From Gnetum montanum (Eukaryota; Streptophyta; Gnetopsida; Gnetales; Gnetaceae), in contig MNCI01033485.1 of assembly GCA_015680685.1 (NCBI GenBank), positions 27,055 to 91,054 on the forward strand: 64,000 nucleotides of DNA, in the 5' to 3' direction. A program made the translations under genes and the position numbers. The notes under the pieces are model-generated. The model saw only the letters and a list, made by a program, of their open reading frames with translations, had not been told where the DNA came from and searched no databases. Shown here piece by piece: positions 43,651-55,221 of the stretch (position 1 is its first letter; each line of letters opens with the position of its first letter).

Positions 43651-44799
43651 ATGTTGTAGCTACCAAAAATGGTAAGATAGTTATATTTTAATGGTTTTTT
43701 GAAATGAAAGGTATGTATCTATGCCGAGCATATATCCCTACTGTGCATGCATGGAAGTTAAGATTTGGTTATGTTCTAAGTGTCAAAAATGACTAGATCT
43801 TAGCGTTGATACAATTTTTTGGCATATGGTGCAACCTATAACCCAAAATTCAAAATTTTGAATTTTGAGTTTAACTCCCATCAATATTAGCATAAAAGAG
43901 ACTTCCCCCCTCCTCTTTTACTTCAATGCACTTGGAGTTATGGTGCACTAAATGGGAAATTAAATTTTAGAGGTGGGCGTTTAGGTTTAGATGTGTTTTA
44001 ATGCCAAATTTCATAATTTTTTATCATAATTATTATTCTTGAAAATTATGAATTGGAGGAGAGCTTTGGTAGATATCCTTAGTGATGAAGCCTTTCATCT
44101 TCCTTGGACACAGTGTAGAACTGCCATCCTTCTCAATTTCAAACTACTCCTAGCATTGAGCCTACCATGACACCAAAACAACATGGAGGGAAGAGTTGTA
44201 ATCCAAGGATTCAAAAGATGGATGAATGAGTGAGGGATCTATCAGACCTATACAAGGCTATTTCAATCTAAGCCTCATCTATTGTTTCTCCAAGGTAGGC
44301 AATTCTACCCATTTTTTCTTTAGTTTTTAGCTACCTTTATTGCTTTTTCTTGTATTTTTTCTTGTCGCATGTGTGGTCATTTATTCAAAACCTACATTGA
44401 TAGAGAGGGTAAACTGAAATTTTGACAAAATTTCCCCTCTTATTTTCATTGCTTCCATGTGAATCAATGATTTTTTCATTGTTTTGTCTTTAGTAGATTC
44501 AATTTTTAAAATCAAGCTTGTTGTTTTCATGCTTTTTTTTCGAAATTTGGGGATATGGCCATTTGTCTTAGATCTAGGCCAAAGTATTCATCAAAATTAA
44601 ATTTCCATGTAATCCTAGCCCATTATTTTGATGTGTTTTCTAATGGGTATTAATTATTTCAACTATTTTGGCTATGTTAAATTGGATTTTAGCATTTAAC
44701 CTTTTTACATGAAAAAACAAGAAATGTTCTATATTTTTCTCTTAGAAAAATGGTTGCATATTTTTAAAATCTAATATTATGGGTTTGTGACCCTATTTT

Positions 44800-45470
44800 T
44801 AAGCTTTCCAATGGCTATTGTCTCATTCAATTTGGCTATGAAACAATTAAGTTATGGCTATTTCCTTAAGGTCATGCAGTTAGGTTTCTATGTCATTTTT
44901 AGATTTTTATGTAAATTCATGAACTTTTTCTAAGAAAACAGCAAGAGTTTTGAATTTATTTATTTTTTTTGTTATGGCTGGGTGTGTCTTGGCCTTAGCT
45001 TTCCAACAGAGGTGGAATCACTCTGATTGGCTTTAAAATAGATTTTTTTATGAATTTTTTTGCTAAGCCTATGTCAAAAGGAGGTTTGTGCCATTTTCAT
45101 ATTCTTGTCCAAATTGGTTAGTTTTTTCTTACTAAATTATAATTATTTTGATTCATTAAGCATGGCTACAAAAGGCTTTATTTGAGCTTTCAAATGGTGG
45201 TGGGATCACTCTATTTGAAGCTCAAATGAATTATTTGCAAATTTTTTACCAACCTTGCATAAATGGGGATTCATGGTGATGGCTATGATTTTTTGCTAAT
45301 TTTTTTATGTTCCATGTAACAAATGTTATGTAGTTATAGTTTCAATGATCATGGCTATAAGGTTTATGATTTCAAGATTCCTTTCATGGTGGAATCACTA
45401 AAATCAGAACCCAAACAAATTTTTGATAAATTTTTTATTAAACTATGTGAATAAGGTTAAATTATGGATG
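44800..45470. repeat. AT-rich repeat with 190-bp periodicity inside the intron
   Basis: The motif AGCTTTCCAAYRG followed by GGTGGAATCACT and by ..GAATTTTTTGC/ATTTTTTACC recurs at about 44803, 44999, 45189 and 45379. Sequence differs from the array at 40600-43650, but the period is the same. Confidence 0.55.
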
Positions 45471-45754
45471 GATGTGATTGATATGTGTAGTTTTTCTTAT
45501 AAAACTTATGTTTTAAATTTTTTTAAGAAAATTAAAAGCTTTTCTATTTTTAGAAATATTTTTACTATGCCTATATGCTTTTTCTAAGTCTTAATGCTTT
45601 TTCTAAGTTTATGCATGGTTTAAACTAAAGCTTAATTTTGGCTATAATATTTTGGGCTATGAAGTAAAAGGCTATGCAAGGTTTTAATAATGCTTTTTTC
45701 TATGGAATTTATTAAGCTAATTTAGATAAACACCTTAAGTCATTTTACAGAGGC

Positions 45755-45990
45755 TAATTTCACCTCTGACTAGGATGTTTTTTACAAATTTGTTAAGTAA
45801 TTTCAATTGGCCATAATGTTTTTGCTATGGAAGGTTGTAATAATTTTTTTTTATGGAATTTCTTAAGATAATTTAGATAAACACCTTAGAGCTTTTTATG
45901 AAGCCTAATTTCACCTCTAACTAGTATTTTTTTTCCAAATTTGTTAAGAAATTATAATTGGTCATAGTGTTTTTTCTTTGCTTCATGCAG
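45755..45990. repeat. Pair of about 130-bp direct repeats before exon 2
   Basis: CTAATTTCACCTCTRACTAG followed by TTTTTT.CAAATTTGTTAAG and AATTGG.CATA.TGTTTTT occurs at about 45773 and 45904. The second copy runs into the predicted splice acceptor. Confidence 0.6.
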
Positions 45991-48900
45991 GGTATATTTC
46001 AAGCTCATCCTCATCATCATGGAGTTGGTGGGCATTCTATGCTACATTGATCATCCCAAGATCAATACCCCTCTTCATGATATGCCTTTGGTCAAGCTAT
46101 CACTATGCTTTTGGCCTAGGGCAAAGAAATTCATTGCCTACATTCTATAAAATTTCATTGTGATGTTATGGTCACACTCGTCAATGGATGTAGCTGGGGC
46201 CATAGTGGAGACCTTGTTGCCTCTGGCATCCAGCTTGATTGTCAAGTTTATTATTGACAATCCATCTCCTAGGACATTAGGGAGATCAGTAGATGCCATT
46301 AGCCCACATTACCTTATAGAGATCTACATGATGCTAGACTATAGTCAGTATAATGCTAACAATTCTCTAATGGTGGCACATAAAGCCCACACATTATTCC
46401 AAAACTCACCTAACATCATGTATCATCTACCAAGGTAAGCATAGTTGTTATAGTAATTTCATGTTTTTCTAGATTTACTAGTTAAACTACCTTTCCTAGC
46501 TTCATTGATCTTATTACCTTCTTATAGGTACAATGTTAATGATCAAGGCTTGATCATTAACAATCAAACCTTTACAGTGGCTCAAACTACCCTAGATGAA
46601 TTCACTAAGGGCTCCCAAATTAAAACTATTGTGTATCAATAATGAAGAGGGAACTTCAATGCCTATGCTATAAGGTTCAACCTTGTATAGAAGAAGTGTA
46701 AGGATGATGGGATGATGCAGAGCTAGTGGGTAGATTCCAATAACTCCATGGATTAGACCCTTGTAGCTAGGACCTCTACTCAAACTACACCTACGAAGAA
46801 GAGAAAAGGTAAACATAAAGGCTATATATTCTAGTGTTTTATGGTTATGAAAATTCTAATTTTTCTATTACATTGAATAGTTATTACACTTACCTATTTT
46901 GATGCTAAACTTTGGTTGTTCGTTTGCAAGACCTTCCACCTTTGCTAATGTCACCATATCACTTTTAAGAACACATCATGAGGATACCCTCATCCTAAAG
47001 TTTGGTGAGGTGACACTAGCATAGGAGTGTTTGAGGGGATAGGCACCTAGGTACATTCAAGTAAACATCCAATGTGTAGGTTTGCTTGATGTATTTATGG
47101 CACCTATCCCTTCCATCCTTGTTGTAGAGATGTTGCATGTCATCGACTCCTTCAACGAAAAGGCTAGTCATTTTAGCACCATCATACAAAGTGTGAGGGT
47201 CAACATGGATATTGATGAGGGCCTCTTTTGTAACTTGTTTCATGTTCCTACTAATGGGGCAAAGGTTTCAACAAGAATACTGAAGGAATTAGGCCATCAT
47301 GATGAAGTTTTGGAATGGCTTGGTGCCAACATGAACCACTCTAAAATTTTCATGGATATCTCCATGAACCCTAATGCAAATAAATCCTATCCTTTTTTCA
47401 AGTCGCATGCATTTCCTAACCTATTATCTAAAAATAAGGTGATCAACATTGCATAGGGGTGGACCTTTAAGAAGGTCTTAATGGGTGATACTAGGTTCAA
47501 CTGGGTAGCTTCTTTGGCTATTGGGCTTGAGGAGATCTTTAAACTTCACACAAACACCTCTGAAATAATCCACATGAATTTTTTATTTTTGTAGGTTATT
47601 TGAAGAGGTTTGCAAAGTTTCTAGTGGTGGATAGGAATGGGCAATGGGTTCTCCAAAACCCAAGCCAAATTTCTAAGCCTTAAACAAAGCACATTTTTCC
47701 AATGGTGTAGGCTCAAAACCCACCAGAGGTGATGGATGACATGTTATCCATTACCACCAAGGATCTTAATGTTAGGTAGTGTAACTTCCTTTATAGTACA
47801 AATGTAGGGAGGTCAAAGGGGTATCTAGAGAGAAATTCAAGAGGCCCATAGAGGAAGCACCATCGGCATTAGACCAACCTACCTCAAAGAAGCCTAAGTT
47901 CAAGCATAAGCCATTGCAGTAGATACTCATAGGTATGCTTTGTTTAAGTTTTGTTATTTTATGTTTTAAGATTCATGGCTATGTAATGATTTCATGTGTT
48001 AACTGGTATTCTATGTGCTATGGTTGTAGACAAGCACCAGGTTATGGTAGCCCAAGCTACCATGGAGGAAAAACAAAGGTGTGTAGAAGAGGTACTCCTA
48101 AAGCAACATGAGGTTGAATGGCTTGCTAATGCAAATATATATGATCTAGATGCCTTGTTCACTGAGGCAATGCTAGATACATCCCCCATCATCATCATAG
48201 AGGAAGAAGAGAAGCTAGGTATGCCCATGCCTTAATGTTTTAGTTCTATCTTATAGTTTCATTTTGGTTTTCATCCTAACCATTCGATGATTGTTATGCT
48301 TATAGTAGTTGCTAAGCCACCAGTGCAAGCCCTTGTTTCTAAGTTTCTTGTGAAACCATGGGTGGAGACTCTAGAAAAGGTAGAGTTCATGCATGGGATG
48401 GCTAAGGACATCATTAACTAGTTGCAACAGTTTGCACCCAAGATAGGTAAGGATTTTTTTTATGTGTCTTAGTCATTTGGCTATGTTATAGGCTATGTTT
48501 GTGTTATGACTATCTTAGATTATACATTATGTTTATGGTCATATTTCATGCTTGTGTAGTGCCTTCTATGAAGTGGAACCCTAGCAAAGACATGGAGATT
48601 GACTTCTTGCCTAAGCCTCCCTCCAATGTATCTAGTGTATCTTTGAAGTTTTATGAGACTACTACTAATCTAAAAATGTCATGTATAAAAACTTCATGAG
48701 AGCTAGAGAGGTCCAACAAATCCCTATGGGAGGAAGTTATCACCTTATGCAAGAAGACTTAATAGTAGGAGAAAACTATTAGAGATTCTAGAGACCACAA
48801 GGCATTTATGGAAGCCCATGTGGCTAACTCAGGAAAATTTTGGATACAAGAGATCACATGGGCCCACTATTGGCATGTCATTCAGGACAAAGTAGTAGTC

Positions 48901-49548
48901 TTATAGAAGATGGCAAAATAACAGATGTAGATGGACCTCATCTCCTAGAAGGTTGAGGACTGGAAAGATCATGGTGCTTGGGTCCTACAGTGGGATAAGA
49001 AATAAAAGGTTCAAAAGCAACAATACAAGGCAAATCATAGGGACTACCTTAAGTGGCTTAAGAAGGAGTTAGTTGAATGGTGCAAGAGAGAGCTATTCAT
49101 TCAAGGGATCTAAGTAGAGAGTGCTTATCAAGTTTTTGAGAGTACTCTCATGGTGGAGAAATCTCCTACTACTTAGATTACCACTACTATAGGAGAGATT
49201 GCTACGACTACTATTACATGAGAGCCACCTACTTGGACTATGGTAGATTGGACCAACATCTTTTCTGGAATTGATATTTGGGGTGCTAACTAGGTCAACA
49301 TGATGGAGGACTAGATCCTCCATTTTTTGGAGGAAGACCTTTCACATCTACCCTTGAAAGTTATGGATCCAAAATCCCCACAAGTTTGATATATTTTATG
49401 TTTTCTATTTTTAATTTTTTATTTATGATTTTGACTATTGATGAATGATTACCTATGTGTTGTTGTATTTTAGGCATTAGGAGATATTGGTGATCCTAGT
49501 GGTGAGGGTGGGAATGACCAACCACTTCCTCCTCTAGACATCCCTTAG

Positions 49549-49909
49549 CATCCTTCATCTACTCATTTTCAGCTTGTTGGCTATATTACTTTTATTTTCA
49601 TATTGATGACTATTATTAGCCAAGACTATGTTGTAGACGATTGTTATTATTTTTTGACATTTTTTCCACATAATGTGGTCATGGCTATGTATGTTATTGA
49701 CATTTTAAATTTGAAATTTCAAAATGTTTTGTTTTATTTTTGGCTATATATATATATATATTGTTTTAGTAAATGTTGTGAATGTTGTAAGTGGCTAAGT
49801 TGATGTTTTGGTTATAACATTAAATGACTAATTGATGTGATAATAAGCTGAAAAAGAAGTGTAGTGATAGAGAAGATGTTTACTAGTTTTAGACCATCAT
49901 GGGAACAAG
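49549..49909. other. Downstream of the antisense gene, nothing recognised
   Basis: T-rich, with a short TA run at about 49746-49761. No AATAAA in a convincing position was noted. It may hold the 3' UTR of the antisense gene. Confidence 0.3.
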
Positions 49910-50240
49910 TTATATTGTGTTTCTAGTTTAAGGCCATGGTGGGCCATATTGCCAGTTTAAAGTCTTAGTGGACTACAATGTCAATTTAAAGTCTTAGTGG
50001 AATGCGATGCTAGTTTAAAGTCTTAGCAAACTATGATGCCAGTTCAAAATCTTAGCATATTGCAATGCCAATTTAAAGTCTTAGTGGACTGTGATGCTAG
50101 TTTAGAGTCTTAGTAGACTACGATTTTACTAGTTTAAGGCCATAGTGGACTATTTTGTATCATTACCTTTGCCAGTTTAAGGCCATGGTAGGCCATCATG
50201 CTAGTTTAAGGTCTTAGCTAGGCCATCATGCTAGTGTATA
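49910..50240. repeat. 29-bp minisatellite, right side of the protease-RT interval
   Basis: Units begin at 49953, 49982, 50011, 50040, 50069 and 50098, exactly 29 bases apart (CAGTTTAAAGTCTTAGTGGA and variants), with longer imperfect units on both sides. There are no unique spacers. The unit matches 33374-33431 in the same orientation. Confidence 0.9.
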
Positions 50241-50740
50241 TCTGTAATTTTATATTCTAAAGTATTTGAAGCTTTTTGATATTTACAACATGAGAAAGGT
50301 TGTAATAAATAAGTAAAAAGGCAAAGTAAAAACTTAGGCTACATGCATAAAGAGTAAAATAAATAAGGCTACATAAAAAGGTATAACCAATTAGGTTACA
50401 TGGCTATTAGTGCATCTCATTCTATGGGCATGGGATAAAAAGATTAAGGTGAACTCACTTGTGTAGTTTCTTCCTAATCTTTGTAAGATTAGGGAATGAG
50501 TAAGGTCTATTTTGCACAAGCTTATATTCACAATCTTCTTTGCTAAAAATGTTAAAAGGGAGTTCATCCCATGATGCATCTTGTTACTTATCATTGTCAT
50601 CATTGGGTTGCTGTTCTCTTTTGGGTTTTTGAATTCTATGGCTCAGAGCTTCTTCTTGAAGCTTCATTTTAGACCCCTGCTCTATGTTCATATTGTTGAT
50701 AGCAAGGGGAATCATGTTATCATTGTAAATGATGATTTCA
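50240..50740 (-). pseudogene. Gag-pol linker downstream of protease in the giant element
   Basis: Minus-strand frames 50584-50799 and 50391-50603 continue from the protease (IEQGSKMKLQEEALSHRIQK) with charged, domain-less sequence. Homology to pol stops here and resumes at 33080. In Ogre elements an intron separates protease from RT, so this is a possible donor side. Confidence 0.4.
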
Positions 50741-51340
50741 CCCCCACCCCATTCCCTCATAAGGAAGGTGAATTTCTTGATGGATGGATGAGGATACACC
50801 CCATAATTAAGCCAACCATGGTCTTCCTAGGATAAGGTTAGACCCTATTGTTTCTTCCACCACCAAGAAATTTACAATTGTGGGGAATTTCTCTCCAACC
50901 ATGAAGTCTAAGGAGATGGACCCCTTGATGGCAATCCTAGAACCATTAAAGGATTTGAGAGCTATGGTTGATGTAGGCTATATTTGCTTAGTTAGACCTA
51001 AGCATTCAACAATGATGTAGGGGATGACATTAGTTGTTGCTCCATCATCAACATGCACTTGATGCACTCGAAACTATCCTACACCTATGATTATGAATAA
51101 ATGAGCCCTAGTTACTTTGCCATTCTATGGATTAACCTTGATTTCTCTATTGCAAAATACTAGAGGTGTTAACCTCACCTCCATTGGAAAGGGAGGAACC
51201 ATCACTACATGGATGGATTCCTTGTTAGCAAGGATGTCCTCACTAATAAGGATAGAAGTCAACATTTTGACTAGCATCTCACGATGTGTGTTGGAAGTCA
51301 TGTCTAGGTCATACAAGCTTAAAGTTATATTTTCTACTTG
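50741..51340 (-). pseudogene. Retropepsin-like protease of the giant element
   Basis: Minus-strand translation gives VHVDDGATTNVIPYIIVECL, then IKGSISLDFMVGEKFPTIVN, FLVVEETIGSNLILGRPWL. This is a gypsy-type protease with Asp-Asp-Gly-Ala active site and the ILGRPWL end. The active site is intact. The upstream part lies in frame 51125-51316. It follows gag at the right distance. Stops occur between blocks. Confidence 0.8.
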
Positions 51341-52239
51341 AGAGACTACCTAACTTGGTCTATTGCACTAAGAAAATTTTTATCATTAGCCATGGGCTTG
51401 TCAACCTGGTTATGCTTTACTTCCTCCATGCACCCTGAAATGAAAAATTTTTCTTTAGGTTGTGTTTGTTGGGGCTTTTCCTTATTCTTCTAATTATGGG
51501 CTTTGGTGTCCTTTTGTCGCCTATTGGTTGGAGAAAATTGAGTAGAGGAGGTCATGGGTATAGCTAAAATGAAAGTGGGCTTCAATGGATCCACTTCCTT
51601 TCATGCCTCCATCTACTTGTCATCCTTGTTGTTGAGCTTTTATGTATGCTTATTCCTTTTCTTGGTTGAAGTTTTTTGATTATCAGTCATTAGTTGTAAG
51701 GAAGAGGCAATAGTATTAGCCACCATAGGAGGTCATTGTGCAGTTGTTTTGGCTATAGTTGTTTGTGTTGTGTTACGCTAAGGTAGCTTGATGACAAAAG
51801 GTTCTCTTTGAGGCATTCATGATGGTACTCTTATGAAAAAGGGGGATATTGAGTTGGTAGAAGCTAAAGAAGCCCCTTCATCATAAGAGGGTACTCAGAT
51901 CATAAGTGGTTCTCTTGAGGATCTCTGATCATCATCAAGGTTGAATGCTAAAATAACTTAGGGGCTAGCATTAGTATTCAACGAGTCCTTGTAGAATTAC
52001 ATTGATAGATTTTGTGGTCAAACTAGGTTGGAAGCATTTAAGACTAACTCCTCCATATCTATCATCCTCTATCTGTCATCCCTCAGTGCAAGGTAAAAGT
52101 CTATGTCATGACTAGGCAATTGGTGATAGTTGCAAAAGTGGTATAGCTTGAAGTACTTATGTAGTTAAGGATCATCTTTCATTACTCTAGTGGGATCTTT
52201 GGATATTTTACATAGCCTATTATGCTTATTTTAGGAAGA

Positions 52240-54110
52240 TTTAGATATTTTTTTGTATTGAATATGTCCACTTTTCAAAAGTTGGCCTAACAACTTAGAT
52301 GGCTTTAGAGGTAAGGTAGTGTACTTAAACCTATCCTTCCTTTCAAAATTAGGTCTAGGGATTGTCGATGTAGTAGACCAAAGGTTGATGGTTGGTTATT
52401 ACGATCATTGGTGGGGGCCTTGGGTGGGTTGGCCCTTGGCCCCTGGTTCATGATATTTGTTTCTTTAATCATAGTTGCTACCATTGTATTATTTAATTTG
52501 TTCTTCTCTTTGTCTCTCCATGTATATTGATTTTTATATGCTACATAGTTTGGATTGTGACTAGCCTCCGCAACATCCTCTATATTTTTAGTTTGAGAAA
52601 ATTCCTAGTTGAGGGATTGCAGGTCAAGGTAGTAGAGCTTATTCTTTATGAGGTCATTAATTGCTCCCTTAAATATGGCCAATAGGTGGGCCTCAACTAT
52701 AGGCTCTTGTATATCATTCAACAGTCCATTCCACAACTACATGAACTTTTGCATGGGTTCTAGGGATCCTTGCTTCACCTTCATAATTTGGTTAAGCATT
52801 ATGTCAGGCTTCAAGTTATATTTTAAGCAAGTGACAAATTGGGCAATAAAGTCCTCCAAAGAGGATATGGATACCCTAGGTAATGCGTGGTACTAATCAA
52901 GTGCTTTCCCAATCAAGGACATAGGAAAAATCCTCATGATGGTATGAGGCCATAGTTGTAAGAGTAAGCATTCAGATCAAAAGATAATACGATGAGCATT
53001 GGAATCACCTTCTCTATTATATTTGCTAAATTGAGAAATAGGGACACCAAGAGAAAGTGTCAAGGGTGGAACCATAGGACTGATCGAATCATCCGGGTAG
53101 AAGTCCATAATCTTGACTATTTGTTAATTAGAGGCTTTAAGCCTCTTCAATTCCTCCATTAGGTTCAAGATCACCTCAAAGGTTTGATCTAAGCCCTATG
53201 GTGGCCCTGTTGGCTATGGGGCTTGCACATATGGTTGTGGCATTTGTTGTGAGGCTTGTGGCCTCGCTATGGGTTACAAGGAAGAAGAAAATGGTTGTGT
53301 TATGGTCATAGCTTGTGAGCCAAATAAGGAAAAGGATGTTTGTGCTAGTACCTAAGGCACAAATGAGATAAATGGCATGTATGATCCCTGAGTTGCTTGA
53401 GGTCCCATGGTGGATCCCACATAGGTAGTTAATGGATTTGCAATGGTAAAAACCACCACCGCTGGTTGTACAGATTGAGGCTATGTATGAAATGACACAA
53501 ATATGTTATAAGTTGTTGTTTGTGGCATTGGTTGAGTTTGATGCATGGCTATGATCGGTGTGGGATTAGCCATGGTAGGGTAGGAGGGAGTGGAAGAAGG
53601 TGGTACCATGCCCATGAAGAAGAAAAAGGTATGAGGGGAAGGCTTAGTGGCCTTGGGGGTTGCTTGTTGGAACAATCCCCCTAGGATGTTTTTGGGCTCA
53701 GATTCTACCCTAAATTGATCCTCTTATTGTTGTTCCTCAGAGCTATGTTTGTCATCCTCTTCCTCCATCTTAATCAATTTGGCTAAGATACCCACATAGA
53801 TATTGCTTAGAGGTATTTGGTCATAGGGAAAAGGGATGTACTCCTTACCATTATGGTGGATAAGTTTGAATTCCCTTTTGGCTTCTACTTCCAAATGTGG
53901 AATCAATATGCTAGCCTATATTTTGATGCAAATGAAGTTATATTGATCTTCATTTATGACTACAAAATTATGAATTTTCCCCCTTACCCTTAAAGATTTC
54001 CTACATTCGATGACAATAGGGTCTTTAGGGTCATAGACCCTCATGGCTTATTAGCTAGGACCTTTACCAGTGAAGGTGAGGGGCAACTTGGTAGATTTTT
54101 GGAAAGACAT
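52240..54110 (-). pseudogene. Gag of the giant element
   Basis: A start Met at 54110 (MSFQKSTKLPLTFTGKGPS) is followed by two stops, MRVYDPKDPIVIECRKSLRV, and the open frame 53724-53906 (LEVEAKREFKLIHHNGKEYI). A Pro/Gln/Thr-rich stretch at 53200-53675 follows, then the capsid block VSISSLEDFIAQFVTCLKYN, MKVKQGSLEPMQKFM and LAIFKGAINDLIKNKLYYLD at 52600-52900. The last matches the gag domain of Tat/Ogre elements (SxxSWEDLxxAFxxQYKYN, KxxESFREYAxRWR, FxxTLxxxYYxxL). No zinc knuckle was seen. It builds the particle. Confidence 0.75.
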
Positions 54111-54184
54111 TAGGCTATAAATGGTAAAGAAAAAATGAATTCTAGTGAACAAAATTAAAAAACATTTAAAATAAAGTAAAAATG

Positions 54185-54715
54185 GATGAAAATGAAGTAC
54201 TTACTATAATTAGTAAGTGGGGGTAAGAGGGTTTACCCCTTTACCAAAATGAAATGCTAGAAAAGTTGATGTTAAGCCTCATCCACGTTGGCCTCCAAAT
54301 TGCCTCTATGTTGGCTATGGCAAGGGGGAAAGAAATGGGATGAGATTATGGGAATCTCACACCTTCTAACCCAACATTAATAGGGAGAAGGCTAAAAATT
54401 ATAGATGCAAAAAATGACTTAAAACAAGTTATAAATGACAATAAGAAGAGGTGGATCCCAACAAGTCCTATTCAAAAATGATCAAAGGAAGAAGAAATGG
54501 CTAAAAATGGAGCACTTACTCAAATTAATAAGTGGTGCTAATGGGATTTACGCTTTTACAAAAAATGAAAAGCTAGTGTTAAGCCTCACCTACATTGGCC
54601 TCCCAAGTGCCTCTACATTGGGTATGGCAAAGGGGAAAAGAAGGGTAGTGAGATGATGGGAATCTCACACCTTATAACTCAACATTGATGGGGGGAAGGC
54701 TAAAAACCAAATTGA
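54185..54715. repeat. Tandem duplication, period about 300 bp
   Basis: GCACTTACTCAAATTAATAAGTGG at 54508 echoes GTACTTACTATAATTAGTAAGTGG at 54199. Both are followed by TTAAGCCTCA.CYACRTTGGCCTCC, TGGGAATCTCACACCTTMTAAC and GGG.GAAGGCTAAAAA. Confidence 0.8.
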
Positions 54716-54909
54716 AAAGTTTGGATTTTCAAACTAAAGCTTAGTTTTAGCAAGTTTCCAATTTTCTTAGCTTGGAAAAATGATATTGAAGATAACTTCC
54801 AAAAGTCTAGTAATTTCTAGAAGCATTGCACCATCAACTTTAGAAACTAGAAAAATTGAAATTGGCAACAAAAAGGAAAGGGGGAAGGTTTTAGCACTAG
54901 CTTTGGGCT

Positions 54910-55145
54910 AAAAAATTCATAGCAACTACTGTGAAAATTCACCATCCAACCACTTGCAACTTCCACACTGTAGTTTTGATCATAGGGGGGAATGGGTAGC
55001 ATTGATCTTTTGAATGTTTTTGTCGGATGCCAACGTTGGCCTTGAAATTCAAAGCAACTACTATGAAAATCTTGAAAATCCAAACACCTACAACTTCCAC
55101 ACTAGGTTTTGATTGTAGGAGGAATGGGTTGCAACATTGGTTTTA
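54910..55145. repeat. Tandem duplication, period about 133 bp
   Basis: AGCAACTACTRTGAAAAT...CTTCCACACTRKAGTTTTGAT or AGGTTTTGAT...AGGRGGAATGGGT occurs near 54920 and 55052. Confidence 0.75.
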
Positions 55146-55221
55146 TGGCAAAAAAGATCAGCAAAAAGGTTTAGACATAGAACTTAGATGGATGCCCTCC
55201 TTCTAACATCAAGAAAATTGT

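Larger units (their letters stand above)
44295..45990 (+). other. First intron of the antisense gene, with internal repeats
   Basis: Begins GTAGGC and ends TTTTTTCTTTGCTTCATGCAG. Both flanking exons have phase 2. It is T-rich and contains an array of about 190 bp (AGCTTTCMAATGGTGGTGGGATCACT-like motif near 44803, 44999, 45189, 45379) and a pair of 130-bp repeats near 45755-45990. Confidence 0.55.
44119..49548 (+). pseudogene. Nine-exon gene antisense to the giant gypsy element, function unknown
   Basis: Predicted exons: 44119-44294, 45991-46434, 46528-46808, 46931-47570, 47595-47932, 48030-48218, 48306-48446, 48560-49383, 49474-49548 (ending at TAG). Donors are GTAGGC, GTAAGC, GTAAAC, GTATGC, GTATGC, GTAAGG and a weak GTTTGA; acceptors have pyrimidine tracts ending CAG, TAG or AAG. 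Reading phase is kept across exons 1-2, 2-3, 5-6, 6-7, 7-8 and 8-9. Junctions 3-4 and 4-5 do not fit and may hide frameshifts or a lost donor. The product would be about 1000 residues, with basic nuclear-signal-like runs (TPTKKRKG at the end of exon 3, SKKPKFKHKP in exon 5), an acidic end to exon 6 (IIIIEEEEK), and a long charged, Trp-rich helix-like exon 8 (DYLKWLKKELVEWCKRELF). About 25 stops, often TAG, break it. I recognise no domain. Antisense extra ORFs are known in Tat-lineage elements (for example Grande), and this may be a spliced relative or a captured host gene. Confidence 0.6.
54111..55221 (-). other. Leader of the giant element with tandem duplications
   Basis: No coding homology. 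Contains two tandem duplications listed separately and lacks an identified primer binding site next to the LTR edge at 55222. Confidence 0.5.

Noticed and set aside
49953-50126. A 29-bp periodic repeat that at first looks like a CRISPR array
   Set aside because: Units are contiguous with no unique spacers, and the host is a plant; it is a minisatellite.
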